Below the pieces are notes generated by a model. That model saw only the letters and a program-made list of their open reading frames with translations. It searched no databases and was not told the DNA's origin. From contig CAZEDK010000027.1 of the NCBI GenBank assembly GCA_964511025.1, positions 1 through 26,134 of the forward strand: a stretch of 26,134 bases of DNA. Reading direction: 5' to 3'. Positions within the stretch are counted from its first letter, which is position 1; each line of letters begins with the position of its first letter. The DNA is from CAZEDK01 sp964511025 (GTDB taxonomy: Bacteria > Patescibacteriota > Gracilibacteria > UBA1369 > GWF2-33-10). Made by a program: the position numbers and the translations under genes. Positions 15,151 to 21,344 of the stretch are shown here, one piece after another.

Positions 15151-15361
15151 TTAATTTCAGCAACAACATTTTCAAAATTTTTATTATTTGCATCAATATC
15201 TCCTTCAACACCAAGCACTACCATAGTCCACGTGTGATTAGGGTTAAATAAGTTATCAAAAACTCTTTCTCCATAATCAGCAACAATCTTGCCATTGTCA
15301 CTTGCAAACCAATAAAATAAATTTGCAGATCCTTCGTTAAGCTTTAATTGTAGCATACAAC
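15129..15361 (-). pseudogene. Detached C-terminal segment, probably of the adjacent membrane protein
   Basis: The frame encodes CMLQLKLNEGSANLFYWF, DNGKIVADYGERVF, NHTWTMVVLGVEGDID and ends EINRKLGLL. It has the composition of a folded extracellular domain but no start of its own except codons inside the inserted ATPase copy. The upstream membrane protein ends abruptly (YLVSLINFEQ) at the other side of that copy in a different frame. I infer one original gene split by insertion of the 66-nt segment. No family is recognised. Confidence 0.5.
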
Positions 15362-15363
15362 GA

Positions 15364-15429
15364 TCTATATCTCTACTCTTTTTAATTTTTAAATTTAAAT
15401 TAATAAATATATCAAAATTTTCAGCAAAA
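15364..15429. repeat. 66-nt segment, copy 2 of the ATPase-gene duplication
   Basis: Near-identical to 14876-14935, about 490 nt away, and lying between the end of the membrane-protein frame (15433) and the detached C-terminal segment. Translated it gives FAENFDIFINLNLKIKKSRD, clearly the ATPase peptide. Confidence 0.8.
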
Positions 15430-15432
15430 TTT

Positions 15433-15957
15433 TTATTGTTCAAAGTTTATTAACGACACCAAGTACACATCAGTCGGATCATAAAAACCATTTGAAATAT
15501 CATTTGGCCATGCATTGCCTGGGAAATTTGCTTTGGATTTTTCGATTTTATAATCATTAACATTTTTGATGTCAGAAATTTGAAATAAATCATCAGAGCC
15601 ACTTTGATTTAGATTAAAAGTATTATCTTCATAACTAATGTTGTAGTGAAATAGCCTTCCTTCATCAGCATTCATGTATTGAGACATTGGATAAAAAATT
15701 AACATTTGTCTTTTTTCTATATTTTCAGAAATATGATTTACAGGTATTTTCCAGTCAATGTTTTGTGGCATTAAAGGCACAATAATGAGTACTGAAATTA
15801 CATAAAATAATCCTGCTAAATTAAAATATGGAAATTCAGTTTTTTGTTTTGATTTATAATATTTATATAAATTTCTTAAACATAGAATAGATATAGATAT
15901 ATAGATTAATCCTAAACACCAAAAAGCTAAAATACCGGTTGACTGTCCAAATATCAT
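15433..15957 (-). CDS. Two-TM membrane protein downstream of HAAS gene, C-terminally truncated
   Basis: 174-aa protein with two transmembrane helices (about residues 9-27 and 45-64; LAFWCLGLIYISISILCL and NLAGLFYVISVLIIVPLM) and a soluble, probably external, domain rich in Asp and Asn. It starts 5 nt after the HAAS-domain gene and completes the PadR/HAAS/membrane-protein gene order. The stop falls immediately beside a duplicated ATPase segment, and a compatible continuation exists beyond it in another frame, so the protein is probably truncated. It is not a family I can name; membrane partners of PadR-HAAS pairs often respond to envelope stress. Confidence 0.65.
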   Translation of the reverse strand: MIFGQSTGILAFWCLGLIYISISILCLRNLYKYYKSKQKTEFPYFNLAGLFYVISVLIIVPLMPQNIDWKIPVNHISENIEKRQMLIFYPMSQYMNADEGRLFHYNISYEDNTFNLNQSGSDDLFQISDIKNVNDYKIEKSKANFPGNAWPNDISNGFYDPTDVYLVSLINFEQ

Positions 15958-15962
15958 TGCGA

Positions 15963-16169
15963 TTACAAATTAACAATTTTTGCTGGGCTGCCAATTCTTT
16001 TGATAGCTTCTTTTTCTGCATCAGCTTCTTTGGATCCGCTACAAATAAGATCGTATTTTAAATCTTCAAAATGGTCACTAAGCTCGCTTTCAATTTCTTC
16101 TCTATATTTTTCGTTAACAAATTTTTGATTTTTGAAATCACTTAAAAAGACTTGTTTCAAATTTTTCAT
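15963..16169 (-). CDS. HAAS-domain-like small protein
   Basis: 68-aa protein with the HAAS (DUF1700-like) pattern: a helix EKYREEIESELSDHFEDLKYDL, a short gap, then EADAEKEAIKRIGSPAKI, matching the usual 'ELxDHL ... A...RlGdP..i' layout. HAAS domains are commonly encoded next to PadR regulators and act with membrane proteins; the precise function is unclear. The ATG is one base after the PadR stop, indicating coupled translation. Confidence 0.75.
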   Translation of the reverse strand: MKNLKQVFLSDFKNQKFVNEKYREEIESELSDHFEDLKYDLICSGSKEADAEKEAIKRIGSPAKIVNL

Positions 16170-16170
16170 T

Positions 16171-16500
16171 TTAATGTGAAAGAATCTTTTTGAGTCCTTT
16201 GAAGAAAAATCCGAATTCTATTTTTCTATCTTTTAAAAATTTTCCTCCTGCATCAGTAATTTTATAATATTTTCTTTTTTTACCGCTTGGAGCTTCTTTT
16301 ACAAAGCTCTCTACAAATTCTTTCTCTTCCAGCTTGTATAGCACTGGATAAAGTGTCCCTTCTTCAAATTCAAATATATCCGTACTTTCACTCTTAATAT
16401 ATTTGATTAATTGATAGCCATACGATTGACCATTTTCCTTGAGAGCATTAAGTACAATCATTTCAGTTGCTCCTTTGATAATTCCATTTGAAAATAACAT
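16171..16500 (-). CDS. PadR-family transcriptional regulator
   Basis: 109-aa winged-helix protein: MIVLNALKENGQSYGYQLIKYIK, then FEFEEGTLYPVLYKLEEKEFVES and the wing APSGKKRKYYKITDAGGKFL, diagnostic of PadR. Such proteins are usually repressors that bind dyad operators near their own operon. It is the second gene of a probable operon with the DUF218 lipoprotein, the HAAS protein and the membrane protein. A 5-7-5 dyad overlaps the promoter at the head of the operon and is a candidate operator. Confidence 0.92.
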   Translation of the reverse strand: MLFSNGIIKGATEMIVLNALKENGQSYGYQLIKYIKSESTDIFEFEEGTLYPVLYKLEEKEFVESFVKEAPSGKKRKYYKITDAGGKFLKDRKIEFGFFFKGLKKILSH

Positions 16501-16516
16501 AAATTAAATTTAGGTT

Positions 16517-17266
16517 TTAATTTTGCATAGAAGCTGGCAGGGATTGCTGACAAGATTTTGATTCCAAATTTTCTTTTACATCATATTTGAAATTTGTAGT
16601 CCATTTTGCAATTCGCTCTTCCAGCTCTTTGTCTCCAGATTTTGGATCTAAATATACTTTAATAATTTCATCTGTTGTTCCTGGTGCTACATAATTTTTC
16701 GTGCCAAAATCATAACCTTGGAAGTTAATTTTTATAGTTTTCAATTTTGTAGTTGCAGCAAGGATTTCATTTGATTTTGTTGGTAAAAATTCTTTTCCTG
16801 CAAATTGATACATTGCATAAGTAAGCAGCATGTCTTGTCTCGCAGTATCTCCAAATATTGTTATTTGTGTTGGTTTAATGTTGTTAGTATCCAAATACTG
16901 TTTGCTAAACAAAATATTTTGCCATGTGATGATTGAACAGCTTTCAGCATAAGTTTTGAATTCCGGAATAATTCTTGAAGATAGCTCATGTTGTATTCTC
17001 ATATATTGTATAATTGACTCAGCTTCCGAAATATCTTTTAAGGCTGTGTATCCTCCGGTAGCTATGACTAAATCCACTTTATTGTTTTCATCACTTATAA
17101 AATCAAAAGCTTGGCTTATGTATTCTTCATATTTGGAATTACCTGATACAGGAGCCCCATATCCTGGAATAATTACAATGTGCATAGATTTTTGGGTTAA
17201 GCCTTTACAAGAACTAAGAATTAAAAGTGTAGCAAAAATGAATACCGTGAGTAGTTTTTTATTCAT
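16517..17266 (-). CDS. DUF218 (YdcF/SanA-like) lipoprotein
   Basis: 249-aa protein with a lipoprotein signal peptide: hydrophobic LLTVFIFATLLILSS followed by a lipobox-like ILSSC with Cys20 as the lipid-attachment residue. The body is of DUF218 type: HIVIIPGYG, DLVIATGGYTALKDISEAE, a Ser-rich ESCSIITWQNILFSKQYL and TIFGDTARQDMLLTY. DUF218 proteins are implicated in envelope polysaccharide or peptidoglycan physiology, but the reaction is not firmly known. It heads the operon with padR 16 nt downstream. Confidence 0.75.
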   Translation of the reverse strand: MNKKLLTVFIFATLLILSSCKGLTQKSMHIVIIPGYGAPVSGNSKYEEYISQAFDFISDENNKVDLVIATGGYTALKDISEAESIIQYMRIQHELSSRIIPEFKTYAESCSIITWQNILFSKQYLDTNNIKPTQITIFGDTARQDMLLTYAMYQFAGKEFLPTKSNEILAATTKLKTIKINFQGYDFGTKNYVAPGTTDEIIKVYLDPKSGDKELEERIAKWTTNFKYDVKENLESKSCQQSLPASMQN

Positions 17267-17295
17267 ATTTTGTGATTAAATAATATTCTAACAAT

Positions 17296-17312
17296 ACTAT
17301 TGTAACGATAGT
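17296..17312. promoter_or_regulatory. Candidate operator dyad over the -10 box
   Basis: ACTAT-N7-ATAGT, a perfect 5-7-5 dyad, covers the -10 hexamer of the DUF218/PadR operon promoter. Overlapping it, ACAATA-C-TATTGT (17291-17303) is a second perfect dyad. The position suits repression by the operon's own PadR; this is inference. Confidence 0.4.
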
Positions 17313-17326
17313 AAAAAATTATGCAA
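17299..17326 (-). promoter_or_regulatory. Promoter of the DUF218-PadR-HAAS operon
   Basis: On the minus strand TTGCAT (17326-17321), a 16-nt spacer and TACAAT (17304-17299) lie about 33 nt before the lipoprotein ATG. Confidence 0.55.
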
Positions 17327-17351
17327 GTTAAAAACAAAAAAAATTATTTAA

Positions 17352-18623
17352 TCATTTATTCAAATTCCTAAAATATTCCTCAGTAAAGACTGAATCCAAA
17401 GAATTATAAAAATTTATCATTATATCTGCTTTTTTTTGAAATGCATCGTATTTATCATAAGCAGTCCAAAAATTATCGCTATCGGAAAATAATGATTCAG
17501 CCATCATATCAAAATCTTCTTCTAAGGCTGCCATTGAGTACTGACACACAAAACCCTGTTTATTAAATTCTTCATCGAATTCTGTAGAATCTTGACCTGA
17601 AGCTAAAGCTTCAAAACCACTTCCTGAATATTCAAATCCTTCTGGATTAGCAGCAATCCAGGAAGCTTCATCAAACAACTCATAATCATCATAAAGAAGT
17701 ATACTTGAAAATTCATGATTAATTGTTCCTTCAACAAATTCATCTGCATATCCCCAATCTTTTGATCCACTTGATATAAAAACCGAATGATCTTCATATG
17801 TACCACCATATTCATAGCCATAAAAATACATATAATCAAAAACATAAATTGCATCCAAATTCTCTTTTAAAAATGAAGTAGGGTACTTATTTAATGCCGT
17901 TTCTATTTGATAAATTATATTTGCATATCGATCTTTAGATAATTTTTCAATTTCAGCTTCATTTTGCCACTCATCATTCATCATATTATCTTTTGTGGCA
18001 AAATTAATTTCTACGCCATTAATTTCATTATTGATCAAATTACCATCATAATCTAATGACATTTTATTTTGAATTTTTGCGTCTAATCTGTATATTATTT
18101 CTGATAGTTCAGCTCGACTAATTTCACTGCCATAACTATCTATTGTAATTGGAATAGCACTTTTCTCTGCTAGTTTCTCTATGTATGGCTTGAACCATGG
18201 ATTGTCTTTTTCGGTACTATATTCAAATGCTTCTATAATTATTTTTGCTGCTTCTGAGAATTTAATGCTTTGCTCTGGCTTAAATGAACCGTCATCATAA
18301 CCTGATATAATATTATTTTTTTTTGCTACACATATATATTTTGAAAACCAATCTGTTGACTTGACATCATAAAAAAAGTTTTCATTACAATTACTAACCT
18401 GATCTTCTAAAACAGTATTTATAATTATTTTTGTAAATTCTGCTCGATTGATTTTTTTATCTGGTTGGAAAGTATTATCTTCATAGCCACCTACAATATT
18501 TTTTTCATATACATAATTAATCGCATCAAAATTCAAATTGGTTTCGTTTACATCGGTGAAAAAAGCTTGAACATTTGTAGTTAAAAATAATGATAAAAAT
18601 ATACATTTAACAAAATTTTTCAT
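17352..18623 (-). CDS. SLH-domain surface protein with degenerate peptidase-like domain
   Basis: 423 aa. The signal peptide is residues 1-20 (KCIFLSLFLTTNVQA). Three SLH repeats follow at about 21-72, 82-132 and 140-182 (FFTDVNETNLNFDAINYVYE with VGGYEDNTFQPDKKINRAEF; DWFSKYICVAKK with SGYDDGSFKPEQSI; WFKPYIEKLAEK with ISRAELSEIIYRL). The remaining 240 residues resemble a zinc-peptidase scaffold with HEFSS at 303-307 and a later FDMMAESLF, but the second zinc His of HExxH is Ser307, so catalysis is doubtful. It is expected on the cell surface. It is a single-gene unit upstream of the DUF218 operon promoter. Confidence 0.75.
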   Translation of the reverse strand: MKNFVKCIFLSLFLTTNVQAFFTDVNETNLNFDAINYVYEKNIVGGYEDNTFQPDKKINRAEFTKIIINTVLEDQVSNCNENFFYDVKSTDWFSKYICVAKKNNIISGYDDGSFKPEQSIKFSEAAKIIIEAFEYSTEKDNPWFKPYIEKLAEKSAIPITIDSYGSEISRAELSEIIYRLDAKIQNKMSLDYDGNLINNEINGVEINFATKDNMMNDEWQNEAEIEKLSKDRYANIIYQIETALNKYPTSFLKENLDAIYVFDYMYFYGYEYGGTYEDHSVFISSGSKDWGYADEFVEGTINHEFSSILLYDDYELFDEASWIAANPEGFEYSGSGFEALASGQDSTEFDEEFNKQGFVCQYSMAALEEDFDMMAESLFSDSDNFWTAYDKYDAFQKKADIMINFYNSLDSVFTEEYFRNLNK

Positions 18624-18676
18624 GAGTATCTTTGAAAGGTGATTACGAACATAATATCATATTTTTAAATATTTTT

Positions 18677-18785
18677 TTAAAACATATAAAACATTCTCTT
18701 CTCCTCTTCAAATCTTTCAATCGCATACCTCAACATTGTCCTAGGCATTGTTTTGTAATGTTGATTCAAAAATTCTTCTTCAGTG
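18677..18785 (-). pseudogene. C-terminal tail of a DNA-alkylation-repair (AlkD-like) gene
   Basis: In the frame next to the end of the BRO gene the sequence reads TEEEFLNQHYKTMPRTMLRY then AIERFEEEKRMFYMF and stops at 18677. The MPRTMLRYAIE segment is characteristic of the end of AlkD-type HEAT-repeat DNA glycosylases. Only about 35 codons remain and the upstream part is BRO sequence in another frame, so this is a gene relic created by a deletion or recombination at about 18783-18790. Confidence 0.65.
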
Positions 18786-19403
18786 TGTCATGTGATCTCT
18801 AAGATTTTCTTTTTTTAAACCTTTAAAATCTTTGTATTCTTTCGGGCTCATTCCAAAAGTTGTTTTTGAAATCTCAGAAGTCAAAATGGCATATTCTATT
18901 CCTTCCTTAACTCCTCTTTTGCTCCATTCATTTGTTAGCTCATCACGAATGGCAATTCCACGCATTCTCTTCTCAATCCAAACATCACTATAGCCTTTAG
19001 CTTTATATAATTCTCTAGTTCTTTTTGTAGCTAATTCTGGATCTTCGATTTCTTTAACTCTTTCATAGCCTGCCTTAGCTAACCAAAGTTTAAAGGGTTC
19101 TGCTTTTGGAGAAGTGATTGATTGTATAATACGAAAAATACCTTCAGTATTTGCGCAGTTGATTTTTTGTAGACCACCACTTGTTTCAATTGAAAGGGGG
19201 GTGGCAAATTGCCCCCACCCTTTAGCTAACTCTTCATCACGTCTTCTCATATCTTTTAAATAACCAACTGGATCAATTGAATCTGTTAAAGCTTCAATAA
19301 CGTCTACTATGACAAACCACCATGCATTATTATGAAATGTTTTTCTAATCTTCTTGTCTTGAAATAATGCTATTTGAATTTGAGGGGAATTTGAATTTTG
19401 CAT
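18780..19403 (-). CDS. BRO-N domain protein, C-terminally truncated
   Basis: 207-aa protein of the BRO family found in phages and mobile regions, proposed to bind DNA. The BRO-N domain occupies residues 8 to about 100 (IALFQDKKIRKTFHNNAWWF, VDVIEALTDS, YLKDMRRRDEEL, then INCANTEGIFRIIQSI). After it come a KAEPFKLWLAKAGYERVKEI helix and the RGIAIRDELTNEWSKRGVKE region. Relatives of this type that I recall continue past LKKENLRDHMT with about 60-80 more residues; here it stops at RDHMTH, exactly where AlkD-like tail sequence begins in another frame. The gene is therefore probably broken at its 3' end. It is divergent from the release-factor-like gene. Confidence 0.85.
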   Translation of the reverse strand: MQNSNSPQIQIALFQDKKIRKTFHNNAWWFVIVDVIEALTDSIDPVGYLKDMRRRDEELAKGWGQFATPLSIETSGGLQKINCANTEGIFRIIQSITSPKAEPFKLWLAKAGYERVKEIEDPELATKRTRELYKAKGYSDVWIEKRMRGIAIRDELTNEWSKRGVKEGIEYAILTSEISKTTFGMSPKEYKDFKGLKKENLRDHMTH

Positions 19404-19503
19404 AGTGCAATATAAAGGATATTTAGACTCTTATACCAATCAATTCTGGAGTTTTTTTGCATTATTTGTTAAAATTAGAATTATATATTGCAATTATTCG
19501 AAA

Positions 19504-19920
19504 ATGTTTATAGATAATAATAATTTTCCAATTATTTTATCGCAAAAAGTTTTAGACAAAGCCAAAGAATTAGAAATAAGCCCCGAAGATATTGAAGAAG
19601 AATTCGTCCGTGGCAGTGGTGCTGGAGGTCAAAAAGTAAATAAGACTTCATCCACAGTTTTTTTAAAACATCTGCCAACAAATATTTTTGTAAAAGTACA
19701 AAAACATAGAGAACGTGAAAAAAATAGAATTTCAGCTTATAAGCTTCTAATTTCAAAAATTGAAGATTTGAAAAAAGGTAAAGAGTCTGAGAGAGCAAAG
19801 AAAATTTTTAAAATTAAAAAGCAAAAACAAAGGAGATCGAAGAAAGCGAAAGAGAAGGTTTTGAAAGCGAAACATGAAAGATCGGCGATTAAAGAAATTA
19901 GAAAAAATTTCAACATCTAG
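19504..19920 (+). CDS. Release-factor-like peptidyl-tRNA hydrolase (GGQ protein)
   Basis: 138-aa protein consisting almost only of the class I release-factor catalytic domain: VRGSGAGGQKVNKTSSTVFL with GGQ at residues 41-43, then a basic C-terminal tail (KKQKQRRSKKAKEKVLKAKH). It lacks codon-recognition domains. This is the layout of ArfB/ICT1-like ribosome-rescue hydrolases and bacterial 'release factor-like' proteins, which hydrolyse peptidyl-tRNA on stalled ribosomes; the basic tail would probe the mRNA channel. I start at the ATG at 19504 (MFIDNNNFP); an in-frame ATG at 19405 would add 33 unlikely residues and overlap the BRO promoter region. Confidence 0.88.
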   Translation: MFIDNNNFPIILSQKVLDKAKELEISPEDIEEEFVRGSGAGGQKVNKTSSTVFLKHLPTNIFVKVQKHREREKNRISAYKLLISKIEDLKKGKESERAKKIFKIKKQKQRRSKKAKEKVLKAKHERSAIKEIRKNFNI

Positions 19921-19962
19921 GATTTGCACTGCAGATAGTTCAATATCTTGAAAATAACGAAT

Positions 19963-20103
19963 ATGATCAAGAAAAGTCTGGAAAAATACAAAGAATTTCT
20001 TAGAAAATTGCATCTTGATTATAATGCTTTTAAATTTTTTTCTATAATTGTGTGGTCATTTCCAAACTTACACATAGCGTCACAATTATTTACAAGATAC
20101 TGA
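19963..20103 (+). CDS. Possible 46-aa ORF, unknown
   Basis: ATG to TGA, 46 codons, beginning MIKKSLEKYKEFLRKLHLDY and followed by a hydrophobic AFKFFSIIVWSF. It lies 43 nt after the GGQ gene and 20 nt before attC-like element A. It could be a remnant of a larger gene cut by the element, or noise. No family recognised. Confidence 0.25.
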   Translation: MIKKSLEKYKEFLRKLHLDYNAFKFFSIIVWSFPNLHIASQLFTRY

Positions 20104-20123
20104 GAGGATTTTTTGAAAATGTC

Positions 20124-20265
20124 GGCTAATGTTTCTGTATATGCGAACTAGACAATTCCTATAATATACTAATCTTTGTCTAGTTGGGAGAGCTACTGAG
20201 ATTTTAGATTTAGCTGAATTTTGGATTGGCTGATTTTTTATGCTGGCTTTAGAATAGGAGGGGGG
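20124..20265. repeat. attC-like structured element A (far end partly lost)
   Basis: It starts GGCTAATGTTTCTGTATATG, nearly identical to the start of element E at 25396 over 22 nt. A 10-bp stem follows, AACTAGACAA (20146-20155) with TTGTCTAGTT (20176-20185). The body (GGGAGAGC, TGAG, TTTTGGATT, GCTGA, ATGCTGGCTTT, then TAGGAG) parallels element E. The arm that should pair with TGTATATGCG is missing near 20270-20310, so the site is probably decayed. It lies past the 3' end of the HAD gene. Confidence 0.6.
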
Positions 20266-20319
20266 ACAAAAAGGTGTTTTATAAAAATACTAATTTAGAT
20301 AAATACTCTTCCTAAATAA

Positions 20320-21087
20320 TTACTTAGGGAATTTCTCTTTAATTGCCTGAACTAAATGAATCCCAAAAAAAGGAAGATCACTATGTCTCTTATTTTCTTG
20401 AATATCTCCAACAAAAAGAAAATGATAATGAGGATCAATACTTTTTATTCGATTTCTAAACTCAACAATATAGGAATGATATTCCATAGGTCTATCATCA
20501 ATTACTAAACATTCTTTAAAAAGAACTGGTGAGAATTTTAATTCATATCTGTTATTAGATTTTAAAATTTCTTTTTCTTCATCAGATAACCATTCAGCAG
20601 AATCTACAGCATCAAAAAATTCTTTTTCTTTATCCTCATCAAGTTCTTGCCATGGATCATTATCTTTTATTAACGAATAATTCTCAGCAGATATAGCTAA
20701 ATCAAAACATTCCAAAACCTCATTATCTTCTAAAAATTTAATATTCTGATGTTTTTGTTCATTAGAACTTGTCCATAAAACCAAACTATATCCCAGGCTT
20801 TTTAATTCTTTTACAGCTTTCATCCCATCAGTATTAGCCTCTCTATTTTTGCCAGCTAAAACACCATCTAAATCTATTACAATTACTTTTTTATCTTGAA
20901 AATAATTCCTTATATCTTTTAAAACAGCAGGATCACAAATTCTTTTTCCAGCAAGCATTTTGTCTATTGCTAGTAATGTCTTAACAATTGGTTCTCTGAA
21001 ACTTGTGTCTGGTAAAACTGCTGGAGATAACTTAATATCATTTTCTAGAACTACTTCTCTATTTTTGTCATCAACTTCCAAAGCCAT
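20320..21087 (-). CDS. HAD-superfamily hydrolase-like protein
   Basis: 255 aa. HAD motif I is VIVIDLDGVLAG with nucleophile Asp72 and acid Asp74; motif II is SLVLWTSSNE (about 101-110); a late acidic motif is CLVIDDRPMEYHS. These match phosphatase-type HAD proteins. The first about 60 residues are extra and not recognised. It may be a phosphatase of unknown substrate, and the single-gene setting with an attC-like element past its stop suggests a cassette-borne gene. An extended -10 promoter lies upstream. Confidence 0.75.
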   Translation of the reverse strand: MALEVDDKNREVVLENDIKLSPAVLPDTSFREPIVKTLLAIDKMLAGKRICDPAVLKDIRNYFQDKKVIVIDLDGVLAGKNREANTDGMKAVKELKSLGYSLVLWTSSNEQKHQNIKFLEDNEVLECFDLAISAENYSLIKDNDPWQELDEDKEKEFFDAVDSAEWLSDEEKEILKSNNRYELKFSPVLFKECLVIDDRPMEYHSYIVEFRNRIKSIDPHYHFLFVGDIQENKRHSDLPFFGIHLVQAIKEKFPK

Positions 21088-21118
21088 TATTACAAAGGTT
21101 AGTTTTTTTTACTGTATA

Positions 21119-21127
21119 ATTATACCA
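21119..21127 (-). promoter_or_regulatory. Extended -10 promoter of the HAD gene
   Basis: On the minus strand TGGTATAAT (21127-21119), a TGn extended -10 within the palindrome GTATAATTATAC, lies about 32 nt before the ATG. No convincing -35 is seen. Confidence 0.5.
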
Positions 21128-21251
21128 TATTTTGGACTATGTTAAAGACCTGAATGAAGTACCAGACGCCAAAGCATTTGTACAGAGTTATAATATCGAT
21201 ACTTTGCAAGGTTTAAAACTTTTTGCGGATTCAGTACGAGGAATTGAATAG
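21120..21251 (+). pseudogene. C-terminal gene fragment, unknown family
   Basis: A plus-strand frame reading DYVKDLNEVPDAKAFVQSYN, then IDTLQGLKLFADSVRGIE and stop. It is protein-like in composition, lacks an ATG, and is followed 24 nt later by a good terminator on the same strand. This suggests the surviving 3' end of a plus-strand gene whose front was removed when the HAD gene arrived. A TTG at 21132 could start a 39-aa peptide. Confidence 0.4.
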
Positions 21252-21274
21252 TGTTGTTTGGTCAATAACTTTAG

Positions 21275-21304
21275 AACTCCCTGTGTGTTCCATAGGGAGT
21301 TTTT
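21275..21304 (+). terminator. Rho-independent terminator
   Basis: AACTCCCT (21275-21282) and AGGGAGTT (21294-21301) form a perfect 8-bp stem followed by T residues on the plus strand, fitting the end of the plus-strand gene fragment. Confidence 0.7.
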
Positions 21305-21315
21305 ATAAAAGAAGT

Positions 21316-21340
21316 GTTTTCGGAGCGTAGCGGAGAAAAC
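21316..21340. repeat. 25-bp imperfect palindrome, left copy flanking the RM gene
   Basis: GTTTTC at one end and GAAAAC at the other enclose GGAGCGTAGCGGA. A second copy in the same orientation is at 23742-23767 with one inserted base (GATAG for GTAG). It begins 5 nt past the stop of the restriction-modification gene. Confidence 0.75.
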
Positions 21341-21344
21341 AACC

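Noticed and set aside
15023..15214. 63-aa minus-strand ORF with RENRVDF repeats
   Set aside because: It is generated by the 33-nt tandem repeat upstream of the DUF4143 gene and overlaps that gene's start in another frame.
18780..19403. Recoding of TGA as an amino acid (as in some CPR lineages)
   Set aside because: Reading through the TGA of the BRO gene gives RRIF and then another TGA, not BRO-like sequence; the other genes also use normal stops.
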